A stretch of DNA of 64,000 bases from Prorocentrum cordatum (GCA_963575745.1 CAUYUJ010001309.1:1-64000), one strand, 5' to 3'. Counted from the stretch's first letter, positions 22,827 through 34,890 are shown. Notes: generated by a model not told the origin, from the sequence alone. Made by a program: numbers and translations.

Positions 22827-23006
22827 ATCGTTTAACCGATGCCTATCCCCACTCGCGTGGCATGGGCCGCACTGGCCGATTTGCCCCCCTAGATGGGAAT
22901 ACAGGCAGTTCCTGTCAGATCTCCACAAGTAAATCCCCACCTGGAGGGATGGGATGGTGGGGGTCTGGATGGGGATGAGGATGAGGATGGGGATCGGTTA
23001 AACGAT
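22827..23006. mobile_element. 180-bp MITE-like element with terminal inverted repeats
   Basis: ATCGTTTAACCGAT (22827-22840) and its exact complement ATCGGTTAAACGAT (22993-23006) bound the segment. A further ATCCCCA / TGGGGAT pair lies just inside. There is no coding capacity and no clear target-site duplication. Confidence 0.65.
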
Positions 23007-23512
23007 ACTGCTCTCTGGACCAAGTCGAGCCACTAAAGTGAACGCTGCCAGCAAATTCCGGACCGCGCCGCGGGGCCAGTTGAGACGCCTCCTCCCGGCC
23101 CTCCCCGTGTGGAGATGCTGGCGTGAAGAATATCTGGCCCCGTGTAAAATCTTCCAGCGAAGCGCTGCTGCGGAGAGAAAACCGGCAGTCATAGGCACGC
23201 TGGCGGCACCCGCTGGAAAGTTAGCGATCAATGACGCTTTACAGGTCCCCCACTTCATTATCCTCCTAAATGTGTTACTCGCCTATAATGTTGTTGTGGA
23301 TCCGCCGGCCCCCTTGTGGGGCCACCAGGCTGTAGGCGCGGGTTCGCAGTTTCCTGTACCACTTGTAGCTTGTAGTTTCCAGTGTTACAGTTCTGCTTCT
23401 TGCTGGTTACTGTAACTAGTTGATTGACCGCGCGAGGGGGGGGGAGGCCCAAACAAGATTTTTAGCGTCTCCTGGGCGCGTTGTCTGAATTGCTGGGGGG
23501 GCTCGAAATCGA

Positions 23513-24039
23513 CACCCCTCACGCAGATCCGCGGGGTCAGGGTCCAAAAACACAAGGGATTTGCCACATTTCTGAAATTCGGTGCCACCCCTCACGCAGA
23601 TCCGCGGGGTCAGGGTCCAAAAACACATGGGATTTGCCACATTTCTGAAATTCGGTGCCACCCCTCACGCAGATCCGCGGGGTCAGGGTCCAAAAACACA
23701 TGGGATTTGCCACATTTCTGAAATTCGGTGCCACCCCTCACGCAGATCCGCGGGGTCAGGGTCCAAAAACACATGGGATTTGCCACATTTCTGAAATTCG
23801 GTGCCACCCCTCACGCAGATCCGCGGGGTCAGGGTCCAAAAACACAAGGGATTTGCCACATTTCTGAAATTCGGTGCCACCCCTCACGCAGATCCGCGGG
23901 GTCAGGGTCCAAAAACACATGGGATTTGCCACATTTCTGAAATTCGGTGCCACCCCTCACGCAGATCCGCGGGGTCAGGGTCCAAAAACACAGGGGATTT
24001 GCCACATTTCTGAAATTCGGTGCCACCCTTCACGCACAT
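23513..24039 (+). repeat. 73-bp tandem satellite, 7 units plus a partial unit
   Basis: Units start at 23513, 23586, 23659, 23732, 23805, 23878 and 23951, exactly 73 bp apart, with a partial eighth. They are nearly identical and vary mainly in the base or two before GGGATTTGCC (CAAGGG, CATGGG, CAGGGG). The repeated 65-70-residue frames on both strands come from the repeat. Confidence 0.98.
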
Positions 24040-24160
24040 CCATCGCAAGGCGTGGTAACCCAAACTGCGAGAACTCCCTCGGCCCTTTAATCGCAAGGTG
24101 TGGTAACCAAGCCCGTAAACCATACACGTCTTACCAATCGCCAGGTGTGGTAACCCCTCT
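24040..24160 (+). repeat. ATCGCAAGGYGTGGTAACC repeat, 3 copies
   Basis: Copies at about 24042, 24090 and 24138, roughly 48 bp apart. The third reads ATCGCCAGGTGTGGTAACC. Confidence 0.8.
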
Positions 24161-24324
24161 TGTGATCAGTTGGTTTTGCTGATTGCGAATCGGCTTCGCA
24201 TGAAGTTTCGATACTGCTTCACGACAGCGCCAAGGCCTCATGACTTAGCTCTTCCATGGCCCGTTCTCCGAGAGAGGGGGCCGGCGGCAGGGGGCGAAGC
24301 CCTTACGGATATAACCATATTTCT

Positions 24325-24400
24325 GATGTGTATATAAATATAAACATACATATACATAGATATATACATATGTATATATATATATATATATATATCCCTA
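24325..24400. repeat. (TA)/(ATAC) microsatellite
   Basis: ATATAAATATAAACATACAT then pure TA. A similar ATAC/GTAT tract lies at 25320-25425. Confidence 0.9.
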
Positions 24401-24479
24401 TGTCTATATTTGGATAGGGCCAGGGAGCCCACACCCCAGCGCCCCCCCCCAAACGAAAGTGGCCCTCCCCGGGCCTCTG

Positions 24480-25085
24480 GGCAACCCTTCAGACGACCAG
24501 GGAGAACCTCACGAGAGTCCGAAGACGGCCCTAGACTGGTTCCAGGCGTTCTGGCGCGCTCCCGAAACGACCCCAGAGAGCCCCAATACGGTCCACAACG
24601 ACCCCCAAGAAGCCCTCATACCCCCAAAGATCGTCTCGAAACGTCCCAAGAGGCCTCCAAGAGCACTCCCCAGCCCCCAAGAAGCAAAAATCATTGATTT
24701 TCTGCTGGTTTTTGGTGAATTCTGGGGTTCTCCTCTTTTCGGATTCCCGACGCTCCAAGACAGCGGTATTCTGGGCGTCCGAAGCCGCCTGGGAGGCTCC
24801 AAAATCGCCCCACGCCAATCCGAAAGGGCTTCCAGGCAGTCCAAGAGAGCCCCAAAGCGGCACAACAGGGGTCCAAGATGGCCCTCAGAGAGCACCATGG
24901 CGGCCCAAGATGGCCCCAAAACACCCTCCGAAGCATTCCAAATGGTGACCTGGTTGTTCAGGGAGACCGCGGTTGGAGGCAGGGTGGCCCGAGGACGCCC
25001 CCAGAGGCCCCCAGAACACGCCCGGGAGGCCTCCAGAAGGCCTTAAGAAAGCCTGAAACAACTTTTGTGAGGCCCCCAGGGGCTC
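24480..25085. repeat. CCAAGA-type minisatellite with one conserved island
   Basis: The same family as 16980-20530. The ~75-bp island (AAAAATCATTGATTTTCTGC ... GATTCCCGACGCTCC) occurs at about 24683-24757. The segment 25085-25320 holds nothing I recognise. Confidence 0.75.
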
Positions 25086-25619
25086 TCTAAGGAGGATCCT
25101 CCGCAAAAAGAGCTGAGGTGGATGGGGAGAATGCGCAGGGTATTGCGAAAATGAAGAAAAAGAAGCATGGAGGAAGGATGACGAATAACACTATTATAGT
25201 GGCCATACTGGAAAAGGCAACAAGAAATTGTCGCTAAATTGTCGGTTTTACCTTCCTGCTATTCCGCCTGCATACTAAACTTCAGGGATCAAGGTGCATG
25301 GCGCGAAGCGCTACTGCAGTCTTGTATATTTACGTACATATATACAGACATACATACATACGTTGTACCTATGTAGATGTGTAAGCATATGTATATATAC
25401 ATATATATGTATATATGTGTTGATGTATAGTGCTACATTGAAATATAAGGTGGCACCGACAACGATATGAAGCGGCCAGCAGGCAAAGGCAAAGTTGCAG
25501 CGTGCGAAATGCATATCGCGGTCTCAAGAATGCAACCACCCAAGCGCACTTTCAAGTTGTTCGGACTTACTATGCACAAGGCCGTCCTGACAAACGCCCC
25601 TGCTCCGACCAAGCATCAC

Positions 25620-25960
25620 AAATGTGTGTGTGTGCGTATGCTCGTGCGTGCGTCCGTTCGTGCGTCCGTGCGTGGTGCGTGCGCGCGTGTGTGCATGTGC
25701 GTATCGTGTGTGTGTGTTGTGTGTGAATGAGTGAATGTGTGTGTGGTTGTGTATGTCAACGCCTCCTCGCCAGCGCAGTCCCTCTGCCCAGCCGCCGACG
25801 CAAAAAAAGGGCGTGTGTGTGTGTCTGGGTGTGTGTCTGCGCGGGCCCGCGCGGGCGTGTGGGCGGGCCGGCGGGAGGGCGGCGGGCGGGCGACCAGGCG
25901 GGCGGGCGGGCGGGCGGGCGTGCGCGCGTGCGTGTGAACGTGCGTGTGAATGGATACGTC
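25620..25960. repeat. (TG)n and (GGGC)n/(GTGC)n simple repeats
   Basis: TGTG/TGCG tracts at 25622-25760 and 25815-25850, then GCGGGCGGGC at 25855-25930. Frames crossing this are artefacts. Confidence 0.9.
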
Positions 25961-26289
25961 GTTGGACACAGGCTTGAAATACGTACCAATAAAATCCGCC
26001 TCCAAAGCATCCCTCCTCCGCAGCCGCGCTCTCTTCCTGCTGCTCCCCACCCGCCACTCCTACTCTTCGCACTCCCTCCCTCCCTCCCGAACGCTCCTTT
26101 TCCACATTCCCAACTCCGACGGTCGAGTCCATGGGCCGTGGCACTTGCCCAACAGTTGCCAGCTCGACTTGCGCCCTCGAAGGTAACCGAACCGAACGCA
26201 TTCGATTATTTGTCATTCCCTCCTTCCTTTTACTTCCCACCTCCCCGTCCATGTTCTTTCCACATCCCACTTCTTTCCTTCCTGCGCCT

Positions 26290-26530
26290 CCTTCACTGTC
26301 ATCACCCCTCCTCCTCTTCCTACTCCTCCTGCTCCTCCTCATCATCAGCATCAGCATCAGCATCATCATCATCATCAACAACATCCTTATCCTCATCCTC
26401 CTCATCCTCCTCTTCCATCCCCTCCTTCTTCTCCTCCTTCTCCTCCTCCTCCTCCTCGTCTGCCTCCTCCTTTGTCCCTCCTCGTCCTCACCGCGTCCTC
26501 CCTCATCATGCTCCTCATGCTCCTCATCCT
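26290..26530. repeat. CCT/CAT triplet-rich tract
   Basis: Interrupted CTC, ATC and CCT triplets. The Ser/Leu/Ile-rich frames are artefacts. Confidence 0.85.
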
Positions 26531-26637
26531 CTTCAGCATCCTACGTGTTGTGTTTCCTTCCACCTCCCAAATGGGCTTTTCTGTTCTCTGGACACCCCGC
26601 GCAGAAACAAGAGAACACACCCTCTCTTTTTCTCTAA

Positions 26638-26815
26638 TCGCACACACACACACACTCACACACTCAATCACTCACACACATCGGCACTCACACTCACCCA
26701 CTCACCCACTCACGCACACTATCATCACCATCGTCGTCAACACTCGCACGTTCACTCATTTGCCATCATCATCACTCACTCACTCGCCCACTTACTCACT
26801 CACCCACATACCCCT
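26638..26815. repeat. (CACT/CACA)n simple repeat
   Basis: CACACACACA then CACTCACCCACTCACC-type repeats. Confidence 0.9.
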
Positions 26816-28490
26816 ACCCTAGCACGAGCCTCGTCTGTGAGTGACGTGCGAAAAAATCTCAAGCGGGAGCCCCCTCCCCATAGGGCCCGCGTTTCACGTT
26901 GGTAATCCAACCGGGTCATCGGCCTCCTGCATCAAACGTACTTTTTGGCTCCTCAGGCCTGAATTTGGAAGACGTCTCAGGCGGGAGCCTCGTCTGTGAG
27001 TGAATTGCGCCGAAGTCTCACGCGACAGCCCCCTCCCTATGGGGCCCGCACTTCATGTTGGTAACCCTAGCGGGTCACTGGCCGCCTGCAATTGTCGTCA
27101 CGTTGGGGCTCCTCAGACCTGAATTCGGAAGAAAGGCGGGAACCTTGTTTGTGAGAAACTTGCGAGGACATCTCGAGCGAAAGCACCCTCTCTGTGGGGC
27201 CCGCATTTCATGTTGGTAATCCGAACGGGCCATCGGCCGCCTGCAATTGTCGTCACGTTACGGTTCCTCAGGCCTGAATTTGAAGGAAGTCTCCGGCGGG
27301 AGCCGCATCTGTGAGTGAATTGCGTGGAAGTCTCAGGCGGGAGCCCCCTCCAAACGGGGTCCGCACTTCACGTTGGTAATCCGAACGGCTCACTGGCGGG
27401 CTGCAATTGTCGTCACTTGTGGGTTCCTCCGGCTTGAACTTGGAAGAATTTTCGTCTGTGAATAAATTGCGAGGAGGTCTCGAGCGAAAGCCCCCTCCCT
27501 ATGGAACCCGCACGTCATGTTGGTAATTCGGGCGGGGCATCGGCCTCCTGCAACTGTCGTCACGTTTGGGCTCCTCAGGCCTGAATTTGGAAGACGTCTC
27601 AGGCGGGAGCCTCGTCTGTGAGTGGATTGCGAGGAAGACTCAGGCGGGAGCCCCCTCCCTACGGGGCCCGCACTTCACGTTGGTAATCCGAACGGCTCAT
27701 CGGCGGGCTGCAATTGTCGTCACTTTTGGGTTCCTCAGGCCTGAACTTGGAAGAATTTTCGTTTGTGCACGAACTGCGAGGAAGTCTCAAACGAAAGCCC
27801 CCTCCCTATGGGGCCCGCGCTTCACGTTGGCAATCCGAACGAGTCATCGGCGGGCTGCAACTGTCGTCACTTTGGGGCTCCTCAGGCTTAACTTGGAAGG
27901 AAATTTCAGGCGGGAGCCTCGTCTGTGAGTGAATTGCGAGGAAGTCTCAAGCGACCCCCCCCTATGGGCCCGCAGCGCGTATGAATAATCTGGGCGGGTC
28001 ATCGGCCTCATGCAACTGTCGTCACTTTGGGGCCTCTGAGCCTTGAAACTATTGGAAGTATGAAGCGGGAGCCTCGTCTGTGAGCGAATTGCAATCTCAG
28101 GCGGGCCCCCCCCCCCCTTTGGAGCTCGCAGCTCATGTGTGTATATATTTATGTATATATATATGTATATAATCAGGGCGGCCCATCGGAAACTTGAAAC
28201 TGTCGTCACTTTTGGTTTCCTGAAGCCTGGATGTGGAAGAAATATCAAGCGGAAGCCTCGTCTGTAAGTGGATTGCGAAACGTCTCAAGCGGGAGCCCCC
28301 TCCCTATGGGGCCCCACTTTCTTCATGTTCGAATCCGATGCGGGTCATCGGCCTCCTGTAAGCGTCGTCACTTTTGGGCTCCTGAGGCCTGAATATGGAG
28401 GAAGCAGAAGGCGGGAGCCTCGTCTGTGAGTGAATTGCGACGAAGTCTCACGCGACAGCCCCCTCCCGATGGGGTCCGCACCTCACGTGC
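26815..28490 (+). repeat. ~155-bp tandem satellite, about ten units
   Basis: The landmark CCTCAGGCCTGAATTTGGAA recurs near 26953, 27110, 27265, 27424, 27571, 27731, 27879, 28031, 28217 and 28380. Each unit carries two TCTCAGGCGGGAGCC-like boxes, then CCCCCTCCCTATGGGGCCCG, CACGTTGGTAATCCGAACGG and CAACTGTCGTCAC. Identity between units is moderate. An (AT)-rich insertion lengthens the unit near 28135. Confidence 0.9.
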
Positions 28491-28599
28491 TTTCTCCGGG
28501 TCGTCCTCCGGCGCGCGTTTCCTCTGGGTCGCCCTCTGGCGCGTAGCCGCTGGGACGCACGTCGCGCTTTTCCTCTAGGTAGTGTTCCGCACGTGGAAG

Positions 28600-29215
28600 A
28601 GGAGGAGGCAGAGGGGGGAACAAGACGATGAGGAGGAGGGACGAGGAGGAGGAGGAGGAGGAGGACGACGACGACGAAGCGGAGGAGGACGAGGACGAGG
28701 AATGCCCTAGGAGACCCCAGGAAGTCCTAGAAGGCCCAGAAGGCTCCAGGAGGCTCCAAGAGGCCCCAGGAGGCCCCAGGAGGAGGCAGGAGGCCTAAGG
28801 AGGAGGCGGGAGGAGGAGGAGGAGGAGGAGGAGGAGGAGAGGAGGAGGAGGAGGAGGAGGAGGAGGAGGAGGGAGAGGAGGAGAGAGGAGGAGGAGGAGG
28901 CGGGAGGAGGAGGAGGAGGAGGAGGAGGAGGAGGGAGAGGAGGAGGGGAGGAGGAGGAGGCGGGAGGAGGAGGAGGAGGAGGAGGAGGGGGAGGATGATG
29001 GAGACGAGGAGCAGGAGGAGGAGGAGGAGGAGGGGAGAGGGGAGGAAGAGGAGGAGGAGGAGAAGGAGGAGGAGGAGGAGGAGGAGGAAAAAATGAGGAG
29101 GAGTAAAAGGAGAATGATGAGAAGATGGTGGAGGAGGCGAGAGGAGGAGGAGGCAGGGGTTGAGGCAGGGGTTGAGGCAGGAGGAGGAGCAGCCAGGGGG
29201 AGGAGAAGGAGGCAG
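28600..29215 (+). repeat. Long interrupted (GGA)n array
   Basis: GGA triplets with CGG/GAC interruptions, plus a short AGGAGGCCCC-type patch at 28700-28800. Confidence 0.95.
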
Positions 29216-30055
29216 GAGTAGGTGGGAAAAGGGAGGCGGCTGGAGAAGATCCCCAGGCAAGTTAACCAGATTATCATGTGGGGTCCTACCGTCGGAGTAA
29301 TGCCTTCCCTTCTTCCTTCCCTCCCTGCCTCACTTCCCACCACCCTGAGGGGGGAGGAAGGGATGGCGGGAGGAGGAGGCGAAGGAGGAAGAGGAGGAGG
29401 AGGAGGAGGAGAAGAAGAAGGGCACCCCCCACGAAAGGACTCCTTTGCTGGGGGCCGAACAGGTACCGAGACCGCTACTTCCCGGACCTCTCCCTGGATG
29501 CGTTCTGAGAGGAATCCAGCCGTGGCGACGAGGGCTCTGCAGGACAAGCAGCGGTGTCGGTATCTTTGCCTCCACTGAATGAGAAGGAGACCCCCTCTCA
29601 CTCCCCCTCGAAGCTCGAAGCTGCGGATTGGCTCTTGTGCCGAGGCGAAGCCCTCGAGCCCCTCCCGCCGAGGCGGTCGCTGGGGAGGGCAAAAAAAAAC
29701 CAGAGGCGGAGAGAGAAGGCTGCAGGCGCCTGTACGAGCCGGCGGCAGGGCGGTGCTCGTGCGGCAAGGCCCGAGCATGAGCCCCACCCTCCCTGGGAGG
29801 GGAGGAGGGCAGGCAAGGGAACCAAAAAGTAAAGCCCCGTCAGGTTCGACCCCCTGTTCGCCCCCCAACTCCCTCCCCGAAAACTCACAATCGGGTTGGG
29901 CCTCACAGAGGCCATGGAGGTTTCCCTTTTTGCTTGGTCCTCGGTCCTCGCACGCCTATGCTGCCGAATGCATAAGACCGACTTTGAATATGGGAGGGGC
30001 GGAGTCAAGGATTCCACTGGTTTGCCCATCTACGGACCCAACTCGGCTCGCCCCT
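29216..30055. other. Unassigned region
   Basis: GC-rich sequence with a small GGA patch (29365-29420) and overlapping open frames on both strands. No domain recognised. Confidence 0.45.
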
Positions 30056-30117
30056 TCCTCTTCCTCCTCATCCTCCTCCTCCTCCACCTCCTCCTCATCT
30101 TCATGCTCATCATCATC

Positions 30118-30210
<93 letters not shown>

Positions 30211-30218
30211 GTCATCAG

Positions 30219-30253
<35 letters not shown>

Positions 30254-30491
30254 ACATCATCATCATCATCGTCATCATCCTCGTCGTCGTCATCATCATC
30301 ATCAACAACAACATCATCAACATCATCATCAGCATCATCATCACAACAACTTCATCATCATCTTCATCATCACATCATATTTATCATCAAGTTCATCATC
30401 ATCATTTTCATCATCCTCCTCATCATCATCATTTTCATCATCCCCATCCTTCTCATTATCCTCCTCATCATCATCATCGTGATCGTCATCG

Positions 30492-30571
<80 letters not shown>

Positions 30572-30590
30572 GTCATCATCAGCGCCCCTC
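30056..30590 (+). repeat. (ATC)n array
   Basis: CTC triplets passing into about 480 bp of ATC with GTC/AAC interruptions. This is the complement in sense of the GAT array at 12293-12730. Confidence 0.97.
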
Positions 30591-31189
30591 CCGCCTGCCG
30601 CCGCCGCGGCGAGGACGTGGGCACCACGGACGCCATGTGCAAACACACACACGGCAGCGGCGAGCTCCGCCCAGGGACGCCACCGGCTGGCTGTCAGCGC
30701 AGACGCTGCCCAGCTGGTTCGGGCCGAAAGCGAAGGAGACAGAAAGAGAGAGATGATGATGGTGCGCAGAAGGACATTGACATACACACTTTATCGTCGT
30801 CGGCGGCGAGGCAGAGACGGGCCGCTTCAGCGTGTGGCTGTTCGGGGCACCCGAAAATCGAATTGGCCGGCGTGCAAGAGGGGGGAAGAGGACGAGGGCG
30901 GCCGCGCGGGGGGGAGGGGGAGGGGGCAGAAGGGCATACACACTCCTTTTCGAAGAACTTGAAAGTGGCTATGGGGTTCAGGGAAGACCTCGGGGTCGCA
31001 TCGGAGTCTTCCTGGGACTGCGTAGTCATGGGGCCATCTTCTCGCGACGGCGCCGCCCCCTCTCCAATTCAATGTTGAATCGAAGCTCCCAGTGTGGCAG
31101 CGGCCCCGCCAAGGCCAACTTTGGACGGGGGCAAGGGGGGTCTTCTGACCCGATGTGTAAAGAATGTTGTGCCAGGAGTGTTGTAGCAC

Positions 31190-31375
31190 GATGTGCTTCT
31201 CTTGGCGGTGCACGTCCGACACGGACTTGTATGCCAGAGACCATATAGCATAGCCTTACCCAAACAATACGGCCCGAAAGCGCCCGCTACCGAGCATGCG
31301 TGCTATAAGATCTACGAGCGCGCGCATCGCCCACCGGGGGACCAGCGCACATAGAACGTGAGCATGTTCGGGTGA
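31190..31375. repeat. Dispersed repeat C, copy 1
   Basis: Shares order and words with 34095-34370: GTCCGACACGGAC / GTCCGACCCGAAC, AGAAAGCGCCCGC / GAAAGCGCCCGCTACC, GCGCGCGTCGCCC / GCGCGCATCGCCC, and TTGGGGTGACGCCG / TTCGGGTGATGCCG. Confidence 0.7.
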
Positions 31376-31549
31376 TGCCGCCGGGCTGGCGAGGGCGGCT
31401 CGCAGCCGCCGTTCCTTGTATTCGTCCACGAGGAGGAGGGCGAGAGGAGGAGGAGGAGGAGGAGGAGGAGGAGGATCAGTGTAAACCCAAGACTCATCCA
31501 CAGTGTTGGAACATTCTCGCCCTCCAAGCTGCCTCTTCATAGGCCCTTT

Positions 31550-31770
31550 TAAGTTGACTGCCACTGCGGGAACTGCCTCGTTGGGAGACAACCGTTGAAG
31601 ACCCTGAAAGGTGCCAAAACACCATTCTACAGGCTCCAGCGCCACGAATCAACGCAACATGACTGTTGCGTCTTGACGATCCCGAGTCGTGCCAGAGCAC
31701 CATTCGTGGGCCTTCAACACCGCGAATCAACGTAACTGTTACGCCCTGACAACCCTGAGTCCTTCCAAAA
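31550..31770. repeat. ~80-bp degenerate tandem repeat
   Basis: Three units contain GCGAATCAACG (CACGAATCAACGCAAC, CGCGAATCAACGTAAC), GTTGCGTCTTGACGA / GTTACGCCCTGACAA and a GTGCCAGAGCACC / CTTCCAAAACACC word. The surrounding 30.6-31.19 and 31.77-32.9 kb show no gene I can name. Confidence 0.6.
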
Positions 31771-31924
31771 CACCTCTCTCTGCTGGCACGTTGACCTCCG
31801 TGACACGCTTGCAAATGTTAACGACGAGTGTGCGCGGCGCTGAGGCGAGAGCCACGTTCTGAAAAGGAACGGCCCTCAATCCTCGAAACTGTTGCAAATG
31901 CTTACAACGAATGCGCGCGGCGCT

Positions 31925-32030
31925 AAGGAGGAGGAGGGCGAGGGGAGGAGGCGGAGGACGAGGAGAACGGCGAGAGAGGAGGACTAGGAGGAGGAGGAGG
32001 AGGAGGAGGAGAAGAGGGAGGATTGAGGAA
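31925..32030 (+). repeat. (GGA)n microsatellite
   Basis: GGA/GAG/CGG triplets. A GA tract follows at about 32205-32235. Confidence 0.9.
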
Positions 32031-33479
32031 AAAGGGCCCTGGATGCGTTTGCGCCGTGCTCGGGCACCCGGGGCCCTCCGCGGGTCCCCCGGGCTGTCGG
32101 AGCCGAGCCAAGAGTCAGAGCTGGTCTTGGGGGGAGCCCCAGGGGTCTAGGACCCGTTTCCCTTGGGACACGTTGTCTTCGTCGGCGAAGGAAAGAAACG
32201 CATACAGAGAAAGAGAGAGAGAGAGAGAAAGACAAAAAAACAACAACAAACTAAAAAAAATAGCTTTGACACAGCCACGGTTCCTGCTTTCAGGCAGGCT
32301 TGCCAAATTGAAGAATCGACCACATTACCGTAAGGCTGTGTCACACAGCTCGTAGCAGGATGCCCGTCCGCAACCTTTTACGTAGCTCTGGCCACGCCAA
32401 CTGGGCCCAGCCAACAACGTGAGAATGCATTGGAAATTCTCTAGCGCTGCCGACTTCTATGGCGTTACTGCCCTACCCGTCCAACGACATGCTGAAGAAA
32501 CACTCCACAAGATCCCGACTCATGGGAAACGTAACACATCCCAAACCAAAGCAGAAGACTCGCTGCGCGACCGAAGATGGCAACGTCAAACTGTCATCGA
32601 GAAAAACTGCTACTGACAAAAAGGCTCCATGTAAAAAAGTGAAGGACAAGCGTCATCTGCATAGAAGTGCTGGAGCGTGCAGACCTGACATGAGCAACAA
32701 CGTAGACCCAAAAGAATGAGTTCTTGGCAAAACACAAAAACTGGGATCCGAATTATGAGTCAACCAGAAAGAACCTCACCCGTCATGTCCCGCGCATCAG
32801 TCAACATGTGTACCATCCCCCCATCGACTCCCACGTTCCCCATTTACGGAATTCCCCCTTCAGGAGGCTTCGATTCGTCATGTCACCTCCTGGGTTCAAC
32901 CCCTGACAATGTAAGACATTCGCGTCGGGCGGGCCATAACGGACGGGTCAGGGGGCTCGGGCGGGCCCGGGGCGAGCGGGAAAGTAGAGGGCTCGGCGTG
33001 TCGCCGCCCGGCCGTCGACGCCGCGGACCCCGACGGATGGGCATGGGCGGCGGACACCGACGGCCGGGTCGAGTGGGCCCGCTGGGCGGACCATGACCGA
33101 CGGGTCGGGTGACGAGACGAGACGACGAGACGCGCGAGTCCGCCGGCCAGCGGGCCGGCAGGCCCCTTAGGGGCGGCGCGGGCGGGCCGGAGCCCGGTCA
33201 TAGGCGCATGAACTTCAAGAAGATGCTCTCGAGGTCCGTCCAGGATTTGACATGTGTAGCACTCAGTAACCATGTGGACGGACCCGAACATGCGGGTCGA
33301 GCGGGCGGGGCATGGAAGCGGGTGGGCGGTGTTCCGAGCACTCGATCCAGAGTGGATTCTGACGGGCGGGTCGGGCGGGCGGGCCCTGGCGGGCGGGCCT
33401 GGCGCGCGGGCTGTCACGTGCGGGTCGGGCGGGCGGACCCCGTCGGGCGGGCCAGGCTGGCGGGACGTTGAATCAGGAC

Positions 33480-33860
33480 TCCTTCGCAATTGCTCAGAAA
33501 CTCCCTGGCGAGTATACTGCGAGGAAATCGTGGACGAGCGCACGATCTTGGAGACGCTACACGTCGAGTCTCGAATAATACGTTTGGAAAAGATTCTGGC
33601 GAAAACACGAATACTCGACACATTGCAAGGAAGTCTCGAGCGAGAGAACGATTCCTAAATGAGTTGCAGAGGAGTCAAAGGCGAGAGAACGGTTCCAGGA
33701 CACTGAGAACACGATTCTCTGGCAAATTCCGAAGATGTCCCAGGTGAGAGCCGATTCTGGAATAAGTTGCCTCGAAGTCTCCAACTAGAAAGCGACTCGA
33801 GAATAAATTGTGGAGAGGTCTTGAGCGGGAGCCGTCGTGGTTGTTGTGGCCCGTGGCCCA
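33480..33860 (+). repeat. Degenerate TCTCGAGCGAGAG-box repeat, array 1
   Basis: Units of ~50-60 bp carry GGAAGTCTCGAGCGAGAGAA, GAGGAGTCAAAGGCGAGAGA or GAGGTCTTGAGCGGGAGCCG with GATTC and AATAAATTG words. The box resembles TCTCAGGCGGGAGC in the satellites at 26815-28490 and 50668-51620. A second such array is at 35130-35470. Confidence 0.6.
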
Positions 33861-34094
33861 GGGGCGTAGGTTGAGCAACCAAGCTTTCCCTGATAAAAAA
33901 AAACAAGTGCGATCGTCGGAAGGGGGGGCACTTCAATTCAAAAACACACGGGCACTGGTGGCGGGGCCGACACTTCTTACTCCTCAGACGCGAAAGCAGA
34001 ATAGCAGCAACTGCAAGTTCAAGACAGCCCGATCTTGATCGATGGCATGTCGCTCAACATGTACATCCCAAACCATCGAGACCCGCCTCCTTCG

Positions 34095-34375
34095 TCTGTG
34101 TGAGCTCCCCCCTTCGGGAAACACGTTTGTTATGCCAGCTGCTGGGGTAAACCTGATGGGACGCACAGAGGCATACCAATACCATATGTCCTCCTTGAAG
34201 GCGCGCGTCCGACCCGAACATATAGTATACCCATATTGTAGTATATCGTTTCCCGAGCGGCGTGGCCAGAAAGCGCCCGCCACGACGCATATACTGTAAG
34301 ATTCCTCGGTGCGCGCGTCGCCCCTCGGGGGGCGACGCGCATGTAGTAGAAGTATGTTGGGGTGACGCCGATGCT
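34095..34375. repeat. Dispersed repeat C, copy 2
   Basis: Homologous to 31190-31375 but more AT-rich in the left half (AACATATAGTATACCCATAT). It includes the short perfect hairpin GCGCGTCGCCCC...GGGGCGACGCGC at about 34313-34340. Confidence 0.7.
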
Positions 34376-34394
34376 GGGGTAAACCCTGACAGGG

Positions 34395-34565
34395 GCAAGA
34401 GTGAAGGGGCCCCAGGACACACAAATAAATACAAACAAATAAAAATATTCCCCATATTTTCTTATATTTTCTGGGTTTTGTCTTCCCCCCCACTTTCCAT
34501 ATTTTCCCGTATTTTCCTGGGAATCGACGTTGAATTGTGTCTGTGTGTTTTTTCCCCTCCTGAAA
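34395..34565 (+). repeat. ~165-bp dispersed repeat D, copy 1
   Basis: Begins AAGGGGCCCCAGGACACACA, passes through ATTTTCTGGGTTTTGTCTTC and a C-run, and ends TTGTGTCTGTGTGTTTTTTC then CTCCTGAA. Further copies lie at 34722-34890 and 35713-35880. Confidence 0.88.
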
Positions 34566-34721
34566 GAGGAGCCGGATCGGGCGGGCGGGCACAAGCGGAC
34601 GGGTCGAGCGGGCGGGCCCTGACGGGCGGGTGGCCAGGCCTGACGGGCGGGACTTGCGGCCGAGCTGGGCGGCCGCGACACTGAAGCGGGCGGCCGGGCC
34701 CCTGGGCAACTCAACAGGTGG

Positions 34722-34890
34722 ACTTTTGAAGGGGCCCAGGGACACACAAATAAATACACGCAAATAAAAAGACTCCCCATATTTTCCCATATTTTCTGGG
34801 TTTCTGTCTTCCCCCCCACTTCCCATATTTTCCCATATTTTCTGGGAAATCGACGATTAATTGTGTCTGTGAGTTTTTTCCCTCCTGAAC
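34722..34890 (+). repeat. ~165-bp dispersed repeat D, copy 2
   Basis: AAGGGGCCCAGGGACACACA ... ATCGACGATTAATTGTGTC ... CCTCCTGAA. Flanked on both sides by CGGGCGGG-rich sequence (33.3-33.5, 34.57-34.7, 34.9-35.1 kb). Confidence 0.88.

Noticed and set aside
23513-24039. The 73-bp repeat as a CRISPR array
   Set aside because: The whole 73-bp unit is conserved with no variable spacers, and the context is a eukaryotic nuclear genome.
25524-26905. His/Thr/Ala-rich 293- and 392-codon frames
   Set aside because: Caused by TG, GGGC, CCT and CACT simple repeats.
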